NCBI RefSeq assembly: GCF_028463985.1
Contig: NZ_CP116766.1
Location: forward strand, 1,302,001-1,366,000
Length of the DNA: 64,000 nucleotides
Direction: 5' to 3'
DNA from: Neisseria lisongii
Lineage (GTDB): Bacteria; Pseudomonadota; Gammaproteobacteria; Burkholderiales; Neisseriaceae
In this document: piece after piece, positions 17,484 to 26,079 of the stretch
Position numbering within the stretch: the stretch's first letter is position 1
Layout: every line of letters starts with the position of its first letter
Made by a program: the position numbers and the translations under genes
Notes under the pieces: generated by a model
Databases searched by the model: none
Told to the model about the DNA's origin: nothing
The model's input: only the letters and a program-made list of their open reading frames with translations

Positions 17484-17545
17484 AGGCCGTCTGAAAACGA
17501 ACAAGTGGCATTTCCCACTGCGAGAACCCGATTTTCAGACGGCCT
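17484..17545. terminator. Spaced inverted uptake-sequence pair after serC
   Basis: AGGCCGTCTGAAAAC and TTTTCAGACGGCCT are 33 bases apart and can close a hairpin; a weaker terminator than the tight pairs. Confidence 0.5.
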
Positions 17546-17655
17546 CAACGATGAGAACGGCTTTCAACAACCCACCGCACACGGCACTCCGTGTTATCCA
17601 TTCTCATCATACATCACACAAAATTTGAATTTTTCACAAAGGTTTAACTTTCATT

Positions 17656-18213
17656 ATGGACGCTTTGCAACTGCTGACTACCCGCCGTTCTTCCAAAAAA
17701 CTGGCCGCACCCGCTCCGAGTGCCGAGCAAATCGAACTCATGCTCCAAGCCGCCACCCAAGTGCCGGATCACGGCAATATGCGGCCGTTCCGCTTTACCG
17801 TGATTCAGAGCGAAGACGGTCTGCAACGCTTCCGCTCGCTGCTGCGTCAAACCGTTACCGAATTGAATTTCGGCGAAGAATCCATGATTAAGGCTGAAAA
17901 AATCGGCAATATGGCACCGCTGGTAATCGGTGTCGGCTTCCGCCCCAACAAAGAAGTCGCCAAACCCAAACCCGAATGGGAACAAATGCTTAGCGCCGGT
18001 TGCGCCGCCTACGCCCTGCAACTGGCCGCCAATGCCCAAGGTTTCGACAACGTCTGGATTACCGGCCTGTGGACCAACAGCCCGTTGATGCGGGAAGCCT
18101 TCGGCTGCGGCGAAAAAGACAAAATCATCGGCCTGATTATGATCGGCACGCCGGCCGAAGAAACCGGCGGCGGCAAAAATACCGATTTATCGGAATTTGT
18201 GCAATATTGGTAA
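17656..18213 (+). CDS. Nitroreductase-family flavoprotein, YdjA type
   Basis: A 185-residue FMN-dependent oxidoreductase. The N-terminus MDALQLLTTRRSSKKLAAPA and the segment VPDHGNMRPFRFTVI match the short YdjA branch of nitroreductases, which form homodimers with FMN at the interface and use NAD(P)H. Residues GAAAYALQLAA-like (AGCAAYALQLAANAQGF) near residue 115 and GFRPNKEVAK add support. The physiological substrate is unknown. The gene appears monocistronic and ends at an uptake-sequence hairpin. Confidence 0.88.
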   Translation: MDALQLLTTRRSSKKLAAPAPSAEQIELMLQAATQVPDHGNMRPFRFTVIQSEDGLQRFRSLLRQTVTELNFGEESMIKAEKIGNMAPLVIGVGFRPNKEVAKPKPEWEQMLSAGCAAYALQLAANAQGFDNVWITGLWTNSPLMREAFGCGEKDKIIGLIMIGTPAEETGGGKNTDLSEFVQYW

Positions 18214-18228
18214 GGTTTGATTGAAAAC

Positions 18229-18269
18229 AGGCCGTCTGAAAACCGGACAATCGGTTTTTCAGACGGCCT
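18229..18269. terminator. Inverted uptake-sequence pair after the nitroreductase gene
   Basis: AGGCCGTCTGAAAAACC-like arms (with CCG and CGG extensions) form a long hairpin 16 bases past the stop codon. Confidence 0.75.
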
Positions 18270-18397
18270 TTGTTTATTTATTCGATGGCGGGATTGGTTT
18301 TCCAATGGCGGCTTAACTGAATTTTGAACACATTCAAAATTCACCCCGCCCGTTATTCCGGCTTTCGTCTTTATACAGAAATTCGGCATTTCACCGA

Positions 18398-19351
18398 TTA
18401 GCTTTCTTCCGCCGCCTCGTAAGCCTCGACAATTTTCTGCACCAAAGGATGGCGTACCACGTCTTCGCTGGTAAAGGTATGGAAATACAGCCCTTCCACA
18501 TGGCGCAGTTTTTCCTGAGCGTCTTTCAAACCCGATTTGATGTTGCGGGGCAAATCGATTTGGCTGATGTCGCCGGTAATCACGGCTTTTGCGCCGAAAC
18601 CGATGCGGGTCAGAAACATTTTCATCTGTTCGGGCGTGGTGTTTTGCGCCTCGTCCAAAATCACATAAGCGCCGTTGAGCGTACGCCCCCGCATATAGGC
18701 CAGCGGGGCAATTTCAATCAGACCTTTTTCCATCAGTTTGCTGACCCGATCGAAGCCCATTAAGTCATATAAAGCGTCGTACAGCGGCCGCAGATAGGGA
18801 TCGACTTTCTGCGCCAAGTCGCCCGGCAGGAAACCCAGTTTCTCGCCCGCTTCCACCGCCGGACGCACCAACACAATCCGTTCGATTTGGTGTTTTTCCA
18901 TCGCATCAACCGCCGCCGCCACCGCCAGATAGGTTTTCCCCGTACCGGCGGGGCCGAGGCCGAATACGACATCATGATTGAGCAGCGCACGGATATAGCC
19001 GTTTTGACGGGGCGTGCGGCCGCCGATACTCCCCCGCTTGGTGCGGAAATAATATTGTTGGTCGCGGTGTTGTTCCTGATGCTGCGCATCTGCGGTTTTG
19101 GCTTCCACCGCCGCCAACTGAATGGCTTCTGCTTCCAATTCGCCCTGCTCCGCCTGTTCCGCCAATGCCAGCAACGCCCGCCGCCCGGCATGTGCCAGCA
19201 CACCCATAAAGGTAAAATGCTCGAAACGGCGGCTGATTTGGATATCCAGCGCTTTTGCCAATATTTCGAGATTGCTGTCCAAGGCACCGCACAGGCGCTG
19301 CAATACGGCATTGTCGATTTCTTCAAACTGCAAATGGACGGTATGTGTCAT
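18398..19351 (-). CDS. PhoH-family ATPase (YbeZ-like)
   Basis: A 317-residue P-loop protein. Walker A is GLGPAGTGKTYLAVA near residue 140; Walker B is AYVILDEAQNTTPEQMKMF near residue 225; an N-terminal 100-residue region typical of YbeZ precedes. PhoH proteins are single-domain helicase-like ATPases linked to ribosome and RNA metabolism, often encoded next to the YbeY endoribonuclease. The next gene on this strand would be left of 18398, but the region to 18270 holds only spacer, so ybeY is not adjacent here. The start at 19351 (MTHTVHLQFEEIDN) looks right. Confidence 0.92.
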   Translation of the reverse strand: MTHTVHLQFEEIDNAVLQRLCGALDSNLEILAKALDIQISRRFEHFTFMGVLAHAGRRALLALAEQAEQGELEAEAIQLAAVEAKTADAQHQEQHRDQQYYFRTKRGSIGGRTPRQNGYIRALLNHDVVFGLGPAGTGKTYLAVAAAVDAMEKHQIERIVLVRPAVEAGEKLGFLPGDLAQKVDPYLRPLYDALYDLMGFDRVSKLMEKGLIEIAPLAYMRGRTLNGAYVILDEAQNTTPEQMKMFLTRIGFGAKAVITGDISQIDLPRNIKSGLKDAQEKLRHVEGLYFHTFTSEDVVRHPLVQKIVEAYEAAEES

Positions 19352-19574
19352 GAAACCAATATTCCCTGTCGAATCGGTAAAACCGCTATTATACGCCTGA
19401 ATAGCACATGCAAAGCAAACATTTACCCGCCCACTGTTGAGCGGAAAATATTCGAAAATACGATTATTTTGCGCCCCAAACCTTATCGTTTTACCGTTTT
19501 CAGCAAAATTTGTTTAAAAAATCCCTGCTTTTGCAGCCGTTTTATGCTACATTTTGATTGTCAATATTTTAACG

Positions 19575-19603
19575 TTTCAAGATAAAAGGCAATCGGTTAG
19601 AAT
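19575..19603 (+). promoter_or_regulatory. Candidate promoter for hisC
   Basis: TTTCAA (19575-19580), a 17-base spacer and TAGAAT (19598-19603), about 60 bases before the hisC start. The spacer 19352-19664 holds nothing else recognisable besides AT-rich sequence. Confidence 0.5.
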
Positions 19604-19664
19604 ACTGTTTATAAAAACGCAACCCAAGCCGCCAGCCTTTGCACAATAAAATCAGGAGAAAACC

Positions 19665-20744
19665 ATGCCCTCACCGCTTTCATTTATCCGCAACGATATT
19701 CAGGCCATGCAGGCGTATCAGATTGCGGATTTGCCGGAAAACTTTATCAAGTTGGACGCAATGGAAAGCCCGCATCACCCGTTTGCACACAATCCGGAAT
19801 TATTGGCGCAATGGCAGATGCTGCTGGGCAATGCACCGATTCACCTGTATCCCAATCCGGCCGCCAGCGGTTTGCAGTCGGCGCTGCGGCAGGCGTTCGG
19901 CATTCCCGAAGCGGCGCAGATTGCACTGGGCAACGGTTCGGACGAACTCATCCAGTTTCTGACCATGCTGGTGGCCAAACCCGGAGCAAAAGTTTTGGGT
20001 GTCGAGCCGAGTTTTGTGATGTACCGCCACAATGCGGCGCTTTACGGCATGGAGTATATCGGCGTACCGCTCAAAGAAGATTTTACTCTGGACTTGGCGG
20101 CGGTGTTGTCAGCCGTGCAAACCCATAATCCGGCGCTGATTTTCCTTGCTTATCCCAACAATCCGACCGGTGTCTGCTTCAAGCGTGAAGAAATCGAAGC
20201 CGTGATTGCCGCCGCACAGGGCATTGTGGTGGTGGACGAAGCCTACGGCGCATTCAACAACGACAGTTTCCTTACGCAGGCGGGCAGCATTGAGAATTTG
20301 GTGGTGATGCGTACCATCAGCAAAATCGGTTTTGCCGGACTGCGTATCGGCTATGCCGCCGGCAGCCCGATGGTGATGAACGAACTGGCGAAAATCCTAC
20401 CGCCCTACAATATGAACCAGCTCAGTCTGGCCAGCGCCAAATTCGCCATGCAGCACGCCGAAACCATCAACCGCACCGTTTCCGAACTGAAGGCCGAACG
20501 CGAACGCATGTATGCCGCATTATCGCAAATAAGCCGTCTGAAAACCTTCCCGAGCCAAGCCAACTTTCTAACCGTGCGTGTTCCCGATGCGCTCGAACTG
20601 TTTGAAACGCTCAAACAACACCGCATCCTGATTAAAAAGCTGCACGGCACCCACCCGCTGCTGGAACAGTGCGTACGCATTACCGTCGGCTCGCCGCAGC
20701 AAAACGATGCCGTGTTGGCAGTTATCCGCAAGCTCTACGGCTGA
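19665..20744 (+). CDS. hisC: Histidinol-phosphate aminotransferase
   Basis: A 359-residue PLP aminotransferase of class I/II that converts imidazole acetol-phosphate and glutamate to histidinol phosphate. Landmarks: LDAMESPHHPF near residue 30, LGNGSDELIQFL near residue 85, FLAYPNNPTGVCF near residue 165, and the PLP lysine in MRTISKIGFAGLRIGYA near residue 222. AGGAG precedes the start. It leads a set of his genes; hisB follows after 45 bases. Confidence 0.95.
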   Translation: MPSPLSFIRNDIQAMQAYQIADLPENFIKLDAMESPHHPFAHNPELLAQWQMLLGNAPIHLYPNPAASGLQSALRQAFGIPEAAQIALGNGSDELIQFLTMLVAKPGAKVLGVEPSFVMYRHNAALYGMEYIGVPLKEDFTLDLAAVLSAVQTHNPALIFLAYPNNPTGVCFKREEIEAVIAAAQGIVVVDEAYGAFNNDSFLTQAGSIENLVVMRTISKIGFAGLRIGYAAGSPMVMNELAKILPPYNMNQLSLASAKFAMQHAETINRTVSELKAERERMYAALSQISRLKTFPSQANFLTVRVPDALELFETLKQHRILIKKLHGTHPLLEQCVRITVGSPQQNDAVLAVIRKLYG

Positions 20745-20789
20745 CCTGTTCCCTTTATTTTATTGTCAAACAAATATCACGAGTTTTTT

Positions 20790-21722
20790 ATGAACACCGT
20801 CCAATTACATTTACAAAACTTGCACCTGCTGATTGAAGAAGCCGGTTCTCTAAGCGCCCTTGCCCGCCAGTGCGGCTACGGCAAATCCGCTTCCCTGTCG
20901 CAACTCAAACGCCGCCTCGAAAGCCAATCCGGCGACGACAGCGCACGGGGCATCCGCCCGTCGCTGGCCGCCAAGCTGGAAAAAAGCATGAACAAACGCA
21001 AAGGCTGGCTCAACCGGGACCACAGCAAAGACTTGGAAAAAGCCCGTGCGGCCGAACAGACGGCTCAAGAAACCGAAAACCCGACCATGCCGTCTGAAAA
21101 CGCCGTTTCCTTTACCGCCGCAGCGGGCGACCGCACCGCCACCGTTACCCGCAACACCAGCGAAACCCAAATTACCGTGTCCGTCAATCTCGACGGCAGC
21201 GGCTGCGGCCGTTTCGACACCGGCGTACCGTTTCTCGAACACATGCTCGACCAAATCGCCCGCCACGGCATGATCGACATCGACATCACTTGCAAAGGCG
21301 ATCTGCACATCGACGACCACCACACCGTAGAAGACATCGGCATTACCTTGGGTCAGGCGCTGAAACAGGCCTTGGGCGACAAAACCGGCATCCGCCGCTA
21401 CGGCCACGCCTATGTGCCGCTTGACGAAGCCCTGAGCCGTGTCGTGCTGGACTTGTCCGGCCGCCCCGGTTTGGTGTACAACATCGAATACACCCGTGCC
21501 TTAATCGGCCGCTTCGATGTCGATTTGTTCAGCGAATTTTTCCAAGGCTTGGTCAACCACAGCATGATAACGCTGCACATCGACAACCTGCGCGGCCGCA
21601 ATGCCCACCATCAGGCAGAAACCGTATTCAAAGCCTTCGGCAGAGCGCTGCGCATGGCCGTGGAACACGATGAACGCATGGCCGGAAAAATGCCTTCCAC
21701 CAAAGGCACACTGACCGCATAA
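20790..21722 (+). CDS. hisB: Imidazoleglycerol-phosphate dehydratase with an N-terminal DNA-binding-like domain
   Basis: A 310-residue protein. Residues from about 112 on are a complete HisB dehydratase: DTGVPFLEHMLDQIARHG, the metal site DDHHTVEDIGI, and NAHHQAETVFKAFGRALR. It converts imidazole glycerol phosphate to imidazole acetol-phosphate. Residues 1-95 are extra compared with the usual 195-residue enzyme. They look helical and resemble a small HTH regulator domain (LSALARQCGYGKSASLSQLK, then RGIRPSLAAKLEKSM). Neisserial HisB proteins are, as I recall, generally about 305 residues long, so the fusion seems lineage-specific rather than an artefact. An uptake sequence (MPSEN codons) lies in the linker. 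The start at 20790 is chosen over a TTG at 20763. Confidence 0.92.
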   Translation: MNTVQLHLQNLHLLIEEAGSLSALARQCGYGKSASLSQLKRRLESQSGDDSARGIRPSLAAKLEKSMNKRKGWLNRDHSKDLEKARAAEQTAQETENPTMPSENAVSFTAAAGDRTATVTRNTSETQITVSVNLDGSGCGRFDTGVPFLEHMLDQIARHGMIDIDITCKGDLHIDDHHTVEDIGITLGQALKQALGDKTGIRRYGHAYVPLDEALSRVVLDLSGRPGLVYNIEYTRALIGRFDVDLFSEFFQGLVNHSMITLHIDNLRGRNAHHQAETVFKAFGRALRMAVEHDERMAGKMPSTKGTLTA

Positions 21723-21730
21723 CCCAAACT

Positions 21731-21889
21731 ATGCCGTCTGAAAACGAGCAAAGCGAGTTTCTGCGAAGCTAAAACCGAAGGTTTCGCCAAAACAAGCAAG
21801 GCGAGTTTCTGCGAAGCTAAAACCAAAAATTTCGCCAAAACAAGCAAAGCAAATTTCTGCGAAACCGAAACACCGTTTTTCAGACGGCC
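21731..21889. repeat. Three tandem copies of a ~48-bp repeat bracketed by uptake sequences
   Basis: Between ATGCCGTCTGAAAA and TTTTTCAGACGGCC lie three diverged units, each carrying GCGAGTTTCTGCGAAGCTAA followed by a TTTCGCCAAAAC end. Single or partial units of the same repeat, also inside uptake-sequence pairs, occur at about ten other intergenic sites in the window. The pair may terminate hisB transcription. Confidence 0.8.
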
Positions 21890-21927
21890 TACCCGCCCCA
21901 CTTTACACCAAAACAAGGAGAAACATC

Positions 21928-22791
21928 ATGCAGGAACACAATAAAATCGGCTGGATCGGCATGGGCCAAATGGGCATTCCGATGGTAAACCGTCTGCTCG
22001 ACAACGGCATCGAAGTCGGCGTATTCAACCGTGCGCCGCAAAAAACCGCCGAAGCCGCCGCCAAAGGCGCTAAAGTTTACCCGTCCGCCCAAACCTTGGT
22101 GCAGGATTATCCGGTCATCTTCCTGATGGTATCCGACTACGCCGCCGTAAACGACATTGTCGAATCGCTGAAAAACGACTTGTCTGGCAAAATCATCGTC
22201 AATATGAGCACCATCGCCCCCAGCGAAAACCTGAAAATCAAAGCCGCCGTCGAAGCCTACGGTGGACAATTCGCCGAAGCGCCGGTATCCGGCTCGGTCG
22301 GCCCCGCCACCAACGGCACCCTGCTGATTCTGTTCGGCGGCGACGAAGCCGTGTTGAATCCGCTGCAAAAAGCCTTTTCCTTCCTCGGCAAAAAAACCTT
22401 CCATTTCGGCGCAGTCGGCAAAGGTTCGGGCGCTAAATTGGTACTCAATTCCCTGCTCGGCATTTTCGGCGAAGCATACAGCGAAGCCATGCTGATGGCA
22501 CGCCAGTTCGGCATCAACACCGACACCATCGTCGAAGCCATCGGCGGCTCGGCCATGGATTCGCCGATGTTCCAAACCAAAAAATCCCTGTGGGCCAACG
22601 GCGAATTTCCGCCGGCATTCGCCCTCAAACACGCCAGCAAAGACCTCAACCTCGCCTGCATGGAAGCCGCTGCAGCCGGCAGCCGCCTACCCGCAGTGGA
22701 AACCGTTGCCGAAAGCTACCGCCAAGCGGTTCAATCGGGCTACGGCGAGCAAGACGTTTCCGGCGTATATCTGAAACTGGCGGAACAATAA
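21928..22791 (+). CDS. Beta-hydroxyacid dehydrogenase-family NAD(P) oxidoreductase
   Basis: A 287-residue protein related to 3-hydroxyisobutyrate dehydrogenase, tartronate semialdehyde reductase and GLYR1. The Rossmann motif is IGWIGMGQMGIPMV at residues 8-21. The substrate-binding signature is EAPVSGSVGPATNGTL near residue 120, and the catalytic lysine lies in GKGSGAKLVLN near residue 170. The substrate is not clear from sequence; succinic semialdehyde or a related acid is possible. It is wedged between hisB and hisH but has its own ribosome site (AAGGAG) and a terminator hairpin behind it, so it need not belong to histidine synthesis. Confidence 0.88.
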   Translation: MQEHNKIGWIGMGQMGIPMVNRLLDNGIEVGVFNRAPQKTAEAAAKGAKVYPSAQTLVQDYPVIFLMVSDYAAVNDIVESLKNDLSGKIIVNMSTIAPSENLKIKAAVEAYGGQFAEAPVSGSVGPATNGTLLILFGGDEAVLNPLQKAFSFLGKKTFHFGAVGKGSGAKLVLNSLLGIFGEAYSEAMLMARQFGINTDTIVEAIGGSAMDSPMFQTKKSLWANGEFPPAFALKHASKDLNLACMEAAAAGSRLPAVETVAESYRQAVQSGYGEQDVSGVYLKLAEQ

Positions 22792-22797
22792 ACCGCA

Positions 22798-22834
22798 AGC
22801 CGTCTGAAAACACGACCCGTTTTTCAGACGGCCT
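22798..22834. terminator. Inverted uptake-sequence pair before hisH
   Basis: AGCCGTCTGAAAAAC-type arms with a short loop, 6 bases after the oxidoreductase stop codon. Confidence 0.75.
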
Positions 22835-22926
22835 CTCTACCTGAAATTGCTGACAATACCCGCATTGCAGGCCGTATTTTGTTACAATACGCAGATCATT
22901 TATCTATAAACAAAAGATTCAGCATA

Positions 22927-23571
22927 ATGAAAACCGCTATCATAGATTACGGCATGGGCAATCTGCATTCGGTACTCAAATCGGTGCAGGCCGCACAAAA
23001 AATGTCCGGCAGCCCCATGGAAATTTATCTGACCGACCAACCCGAACAGGTTGCCGCCGCCGATAAAATCATTTTCCCCGGACAGGGTGCAATGCCCGAC
23101 TGCATGGCGGCGCTGCAGCGCAGCGGCCTGCGCGAAGCCGTGGCCGACGGTTTGAAAAACAAACCTTTTTTCGGCATCTGCGTCGGGGCGCAACTTTTGT
23201 TTGAACACAGCGAAGAAGGCGACACCGCCGGTTTGGGCTGGTTTGAGGGCGAAGTCAGACGCTTTGCCGCCAATCAGCACGATGCCGGGGGCAACCGGCT
23301 GAAAGTGCCGCACATGGGCTGGAACACCGTCCGCCAAACCCGCCCGCACCCGCTGTTTGCCGACATCGCCCAAGACACCCGCTTCTATTTCGTCCACAGC
23401 TATTATTTTGCGCCGAAGCAGCAGGAAATCGTGTTGGGCAGCAGCGAATATCCGCACGAATTTGCCTGCATTGTCGGCAAAGACAATGTATTTGCCACCC
23501 AGTTTCACACCGAAAAAAGCCACGACGGCGGCCTTTTGCTGCTGCGTAATTTTTTAAACTGGCGGCCTTAG
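22927..23571 (+). CDS. hisH: Imidazole glycerol phosphate synthase, glutaminase subunit
   Basis: A 214-residue class I glutamine amidotransferase. It produces ammonia from glutamine for HisF. The catalytic cysteine is in FFGICVGAQLLFEHSEEG near residue 84, and the His/Glu pair is in FATQFHTEKSHDGGLL near residue 195. The start at 22927 (MKTAIIDYGMGNLHSV) is the conserved HisH N-terminus; the 16 open codons before it are not. hisA follows within 65 bases, giving the order hisH-hisA-hisF. Confidence 0.95.
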   Translation: MKTAIIDYGMGNLHSVLKSVQAAQKMSGSPMEIYLTDQPEQVAAADKIIFPGQGAMPDCMAALQRSGLREAVADGLKNKPFFGICVGAQLLFEHSEEGDTAGLGWFEGEVRRFAANQHDAGGNRLKVPHMGWNTVRQTRPHPLFADIAQDTRFYFVHSYYFAPKQQEIVLGSSEYPHEFACIVGKDNVFATQFHTEKSHDGGLLLLRNFLNWRP

Positions 23572-23635
23572 CCGTTTGGATTTTGCTGAAATTTCAGACG
23601 GCCTCGCAAACACCATTTACCACAGGAAACCAACC

Positions 23636-24379
23636 ATGCTGCTCATTCCGGCAATCGATTTGAAAGACGGACAATGCGTCCGCCTGAAACAGGGTCTGAT
23701 GGATCAGGCCACCGTATTTTCCGACACACCGGCGCAAACCGCCGCCCACTGGTTCAAACAGGGCGCACGCCGCCTGCATTTGGTCGATCTCAACGGCGCT
23801 TTTGCCGGCGAGCCGAAAAATTTTCCGGCGATTAAAGAGATTCTTGCCGAAGTTGCCAAAGACATCCCCGTGCAGTTGGGCGGCGGTATCCGTGATTTGG
23901 CAACTATCGAAAAATATCTGGATTTGGGGCTGACCGATGTGATTATCGGCACGGCGGCGGTGAAAAATCCGGCATTCGTCCGAGAAGCCTGTCAGGCATT
24001 CCCCGACCGGATTATTGTCGGCTTGGATGCCAAAGACGGCATGGTCGCCATCGACGGCTGGGCTACGGTTACCGAACATCATGTTATTGATTTGGCAAAA
24101 CGTTTTGAAGACGACGGCGTAAACAGCATCATCTACACCGACATCGGCCGCGACGGCATGATGAGCGGCGTGAACATCGAAGCCACCGTCAAACTGGCGG
24201 AATCGGTCGCCATTCCGGTGATTGCTTCCGGCGGACTGACCAATCTGGACGACATTCGGGCATTGTGTGCCGTCGAACACAGCGGCGTGCAGGGTGCGAT
24301 TACCGGCCGGGCTATTTACGAAGGCAGCATTGACTTTGCCGAAGCCCAGCAGCTTGCCGATACGCTGGCCGCCCGCTAA
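23636..24379 (+). CDS. hisA: ProFAR isomerase (HisA)
   Basis: A 247-residue (beta/alpha)8 barrel that isomerises the ribosyl arm of ProFAR to PRFAR. LLIPAIDLKDGQCVRL at the start carries the first catalytic Asp; VQLGGGIRDLATIEKYL near residue 80 and YTDIGRDGMMSGVN near residue 165, with the second Asp, complete the active site. The start at 23636 follows AGGAAA; an in-frame upstream stretch contains an uptake sequence and is not part of the protein. Confidence 0.95.
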   Translation: MLLIPAIDLKDGQCVRLKQGLMDQATVFSDTPAQTAAHWFKQGARRLHLVDLNGAFAGEPKNFPAIKEILAEVAKDIPVQLGGGIRDLATIEKYLDLGLTDVIIGTAAVKNPAFVREACQAFPDRIIVGLDAKDGMVAIDGWATVTEHHVIDLAKRFEDDGVNSIIYTDIGRDGMMSGVNIEATVKLAESVAIPVIASGGLTNLDDIRALCAVEHSGVQGAITGRAIYEGSIDFAEAQQLADTLAAR

Positions 24380-24421
24380 CCCGTTTTCAGACGGCCTGAT
24401 TTCAACCACAGGAAACCCGAT

Positions 24422-25189
24422 ATGGCATTGGCAAAACGCATTATTCCCTGTTTGGACGTTAATAACGGCCGTGTCGTCAAAGGCGTGAATTTTCTCGGCC
24501 TGCGCGATGCGGGTAATCCGGTTGACGTTGCCAAACGCTACAACGACGAAGGGGCGGACGAACTGACGTTTCTCGACATCACCGCCTCGTCCGACAACCG
24601 AGACACCATTTTGCACGTCATCGAAGAAGTCGCCTCGCAAGTCTTTATTCCGCTGACCGTCGGCGGCGGCGTACGCTCGGTGGCCGATGTGCGCCGCCTG
24701 CTCAACGCCGGTGCCGACAAAGCCAGCATCAACACCGCCGCCGTAACCAATCCCGATTTAGTCAATGAAGCCAGCGGCTTTTTCGGCTCGCAGGCGATTG
24801 TGGTGGCGATTGATGCCAAAGCAGTCAATCCCGAAAACACCCGCTGGGAAATCTTCACCCACGGCGGCCGCAGCCCGACCGGCTTGGACGCTGTCGAATG
24901 GGCGGTGGAAATGCAGCGGCGGGGCGCAGGCGAAATCCTGCTTACCTCGATGGATCGGGACGGCACCAAAGCAGGCTTCAACCTCCCGCTGACCCGTGCC
25001 GTCAGCGAAGCCGTGGATATTCCCGTGATTGCTTCCGGCGGGGTCGGCAACGTGCAGCACCTGATTGACGGCATTCGGGAAGGCAAGGCGGATGCCGTGT
25101 TGGCCGCCAGCATTTTCCATTTCGGCGAAGTCAGCATACACGAAGCCAAAGCCGCCATGCAGGCGGCGGGTATCGAAGTCCGGCTGTAA
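24422..25189 (+). CDS. hisF: Imidazole glycerol phosphate synthase, cyclase subunit
   Basis: A 255-residue (beta/alpha)8 barrel paralogous to HisA. With HisH it forms IGP and AICAR from PRFAR and ammonia. Landmarks: IIPCLDVNNGRVVKGVNF at residues 8-25 (catalytic Asp11), PLTVGGGVRSVADVR near residue 78, LTSMDRDGTKAGFNL near residue 173 (second Asp), and IASGGVGNVQHL. AGGAAA precedes the ATG. The downstream gene for a TauE/SafE permease starts 33 bases later. Confidence 0.96.
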   Translation: MALAKRIIPCLDVNNGRVVKGVNFLGLRDAGNPVDVAKRYNDEGADELTFLDITASSDNRDTILHVIEEVASQVFIPLTVGGGVRSVADVRRLLNAGADKASINTAAVTNPDLVNEASGFFGSQAIVVAIDAKAVNPENTRWEIFTHGGRSPTGLDAVEWAVEMQRRGAGEILLTSMDRDGTKAGFNLPLTRAVSEAVDIPVIASGGVGNVQHLIDGIREGKADAVLAASIFHFGEVSIHEAKAAMQAAGIEVRL

Positions 25190-25222
25190 TGCAGGCCGTC
25201 TGAAAATCAAGAGAACGCAATC

Positions 25223-25987
25223 ATGGAACTCGATTTAAATTTAGGCCAATACCTGCTGATCGGCGCACTCGGCTTGGTTGCCGGTGTCATCAATATGATG
25301 GCGGGCGGCGGCTCGAACCTGATTTTGCCGGTATTGATGGTGTTCGGCATTCCCGCCGACATCGCCAACGGCACCAACCGTGTCGGCGTATTCATGCAGT
25401 CGGTTTCCGGCGTGTTCGGTTTCCATAAAGCCAAACGCCTACCGACCGAGGATTTGCCCGCCATCATCTGGCCGACCATGGTCGGCGGCCTGATTGGCGC
25501 ATTGTGCGCCTCGTTTGCCCCCGTTGCCGTATTGAAACCGCTGCTGCTGCTGACCATGCTCGGCGTTGCCGCCTTGGTTGCCTTCAACCCCAACCTGCTG
25601 GTACACGCCCACGGTGTCGAACCCGTCCGGGTTGCCGACCGTCCCAATGCCCGATTGGCACTGATTGTTGTCGGCATGTACGGCGGTTTTGTGCAGGCGG
25701 CCACCGGCTTTATCCTGCTCCCCGTTCTCGCCGGCCTGCTGCGCTACGACCTTGTCCGTGCCAACGCCCTCAAAGTCTGCTGCACGCTCGGCTTTACGCT
25801 GGTGGCGCTGGCCATCTTCATCTCACGGGGACAAGTGATGTGGGATGTCGGGCTGGTGCTGGCCGTCTGCAGCGCCATCGGTGCCAGACTCGGCGTGAAA
25901 ACCGCCATCAAGCTCAAGCAGGAAACCCTGCGCAAAATTTTATTTGTCATGACCTTGGTCGCCGTAGTTCTGGCACTGTTCGGCTAA
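25223..25987 (+). CDS. TauE/SafE-family membrane permease
   Basis: A 254-residue inner-membrane protein with about eight helices. The glycine-rich motifs GALGLVAGVINMMAGGGSNL near residue 12 and GMYGGFVQAATGFILLPVL near residue 150 are the two repeats of the TauE/SafE (DUF81) family, which exports sulfite, sulfoacetate or related organosulfur anions in characterised members. Here the substrate is unknown. The gene lies between hisF and hisI with short gaps, so it may be co-transcribed with them without being functionally linked. Confidence 0.88.
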   Translation: MELDLNLGQYLLIGALGLVAGVINMMAGGGSNLILPVLMVFGIPADIANGTNRVGVFMQSVSGVFGFHKAKRLPTEDLPAIIWPTMVGGLIGALCASFAPVAVLKPLLLLTMLGVAALVAFNPNLLVHAHGVEPVRVADRPNARLALIVVGMYGGFVQAATGFILLPVLAGLLRYDLVRANALKVCCTLGFTLVALAIFISRGQVMWDVGLVLAVCSAIGARLGVKTAIKLKQETLRKILFVMTLVAVVLALFG

Positions 25988-25993
25988 CCAACA

Positions 25994-26052
25994 GGCCGTC
26001 TGAAAACCGCAGGTTTCGCTAAAACGGGCAAACCACATTTTCAGACGGCCTC
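25994..26052. repeat. Uptake-sequence pair enclosing a partial ~48-bp repeat
   Basis: AGGCCGTCTGAAAACCGCAG, then GTTTCGCTAAAACGGGC, then the inverted uptake sequence. Likely also a terminator after the TauE/SafE gene. Confidence 0.7.
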
Positions 26053-26079
26053 CCCTATCCAATATAAGAAAGCAACAAA

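Noticed and set aside
22865..22888. TTGCAG and TACAAT before hisH as a promoter
   Set aside because: The spacing is only 12 bp; no better -35 is present at 16-18 bp.
23594..24640. 348-codon minus-strand frame opposite hisA/hisF
   Set aside because: Covers two clear plus-strand genes; composition is that of a reverse-strand shadow.
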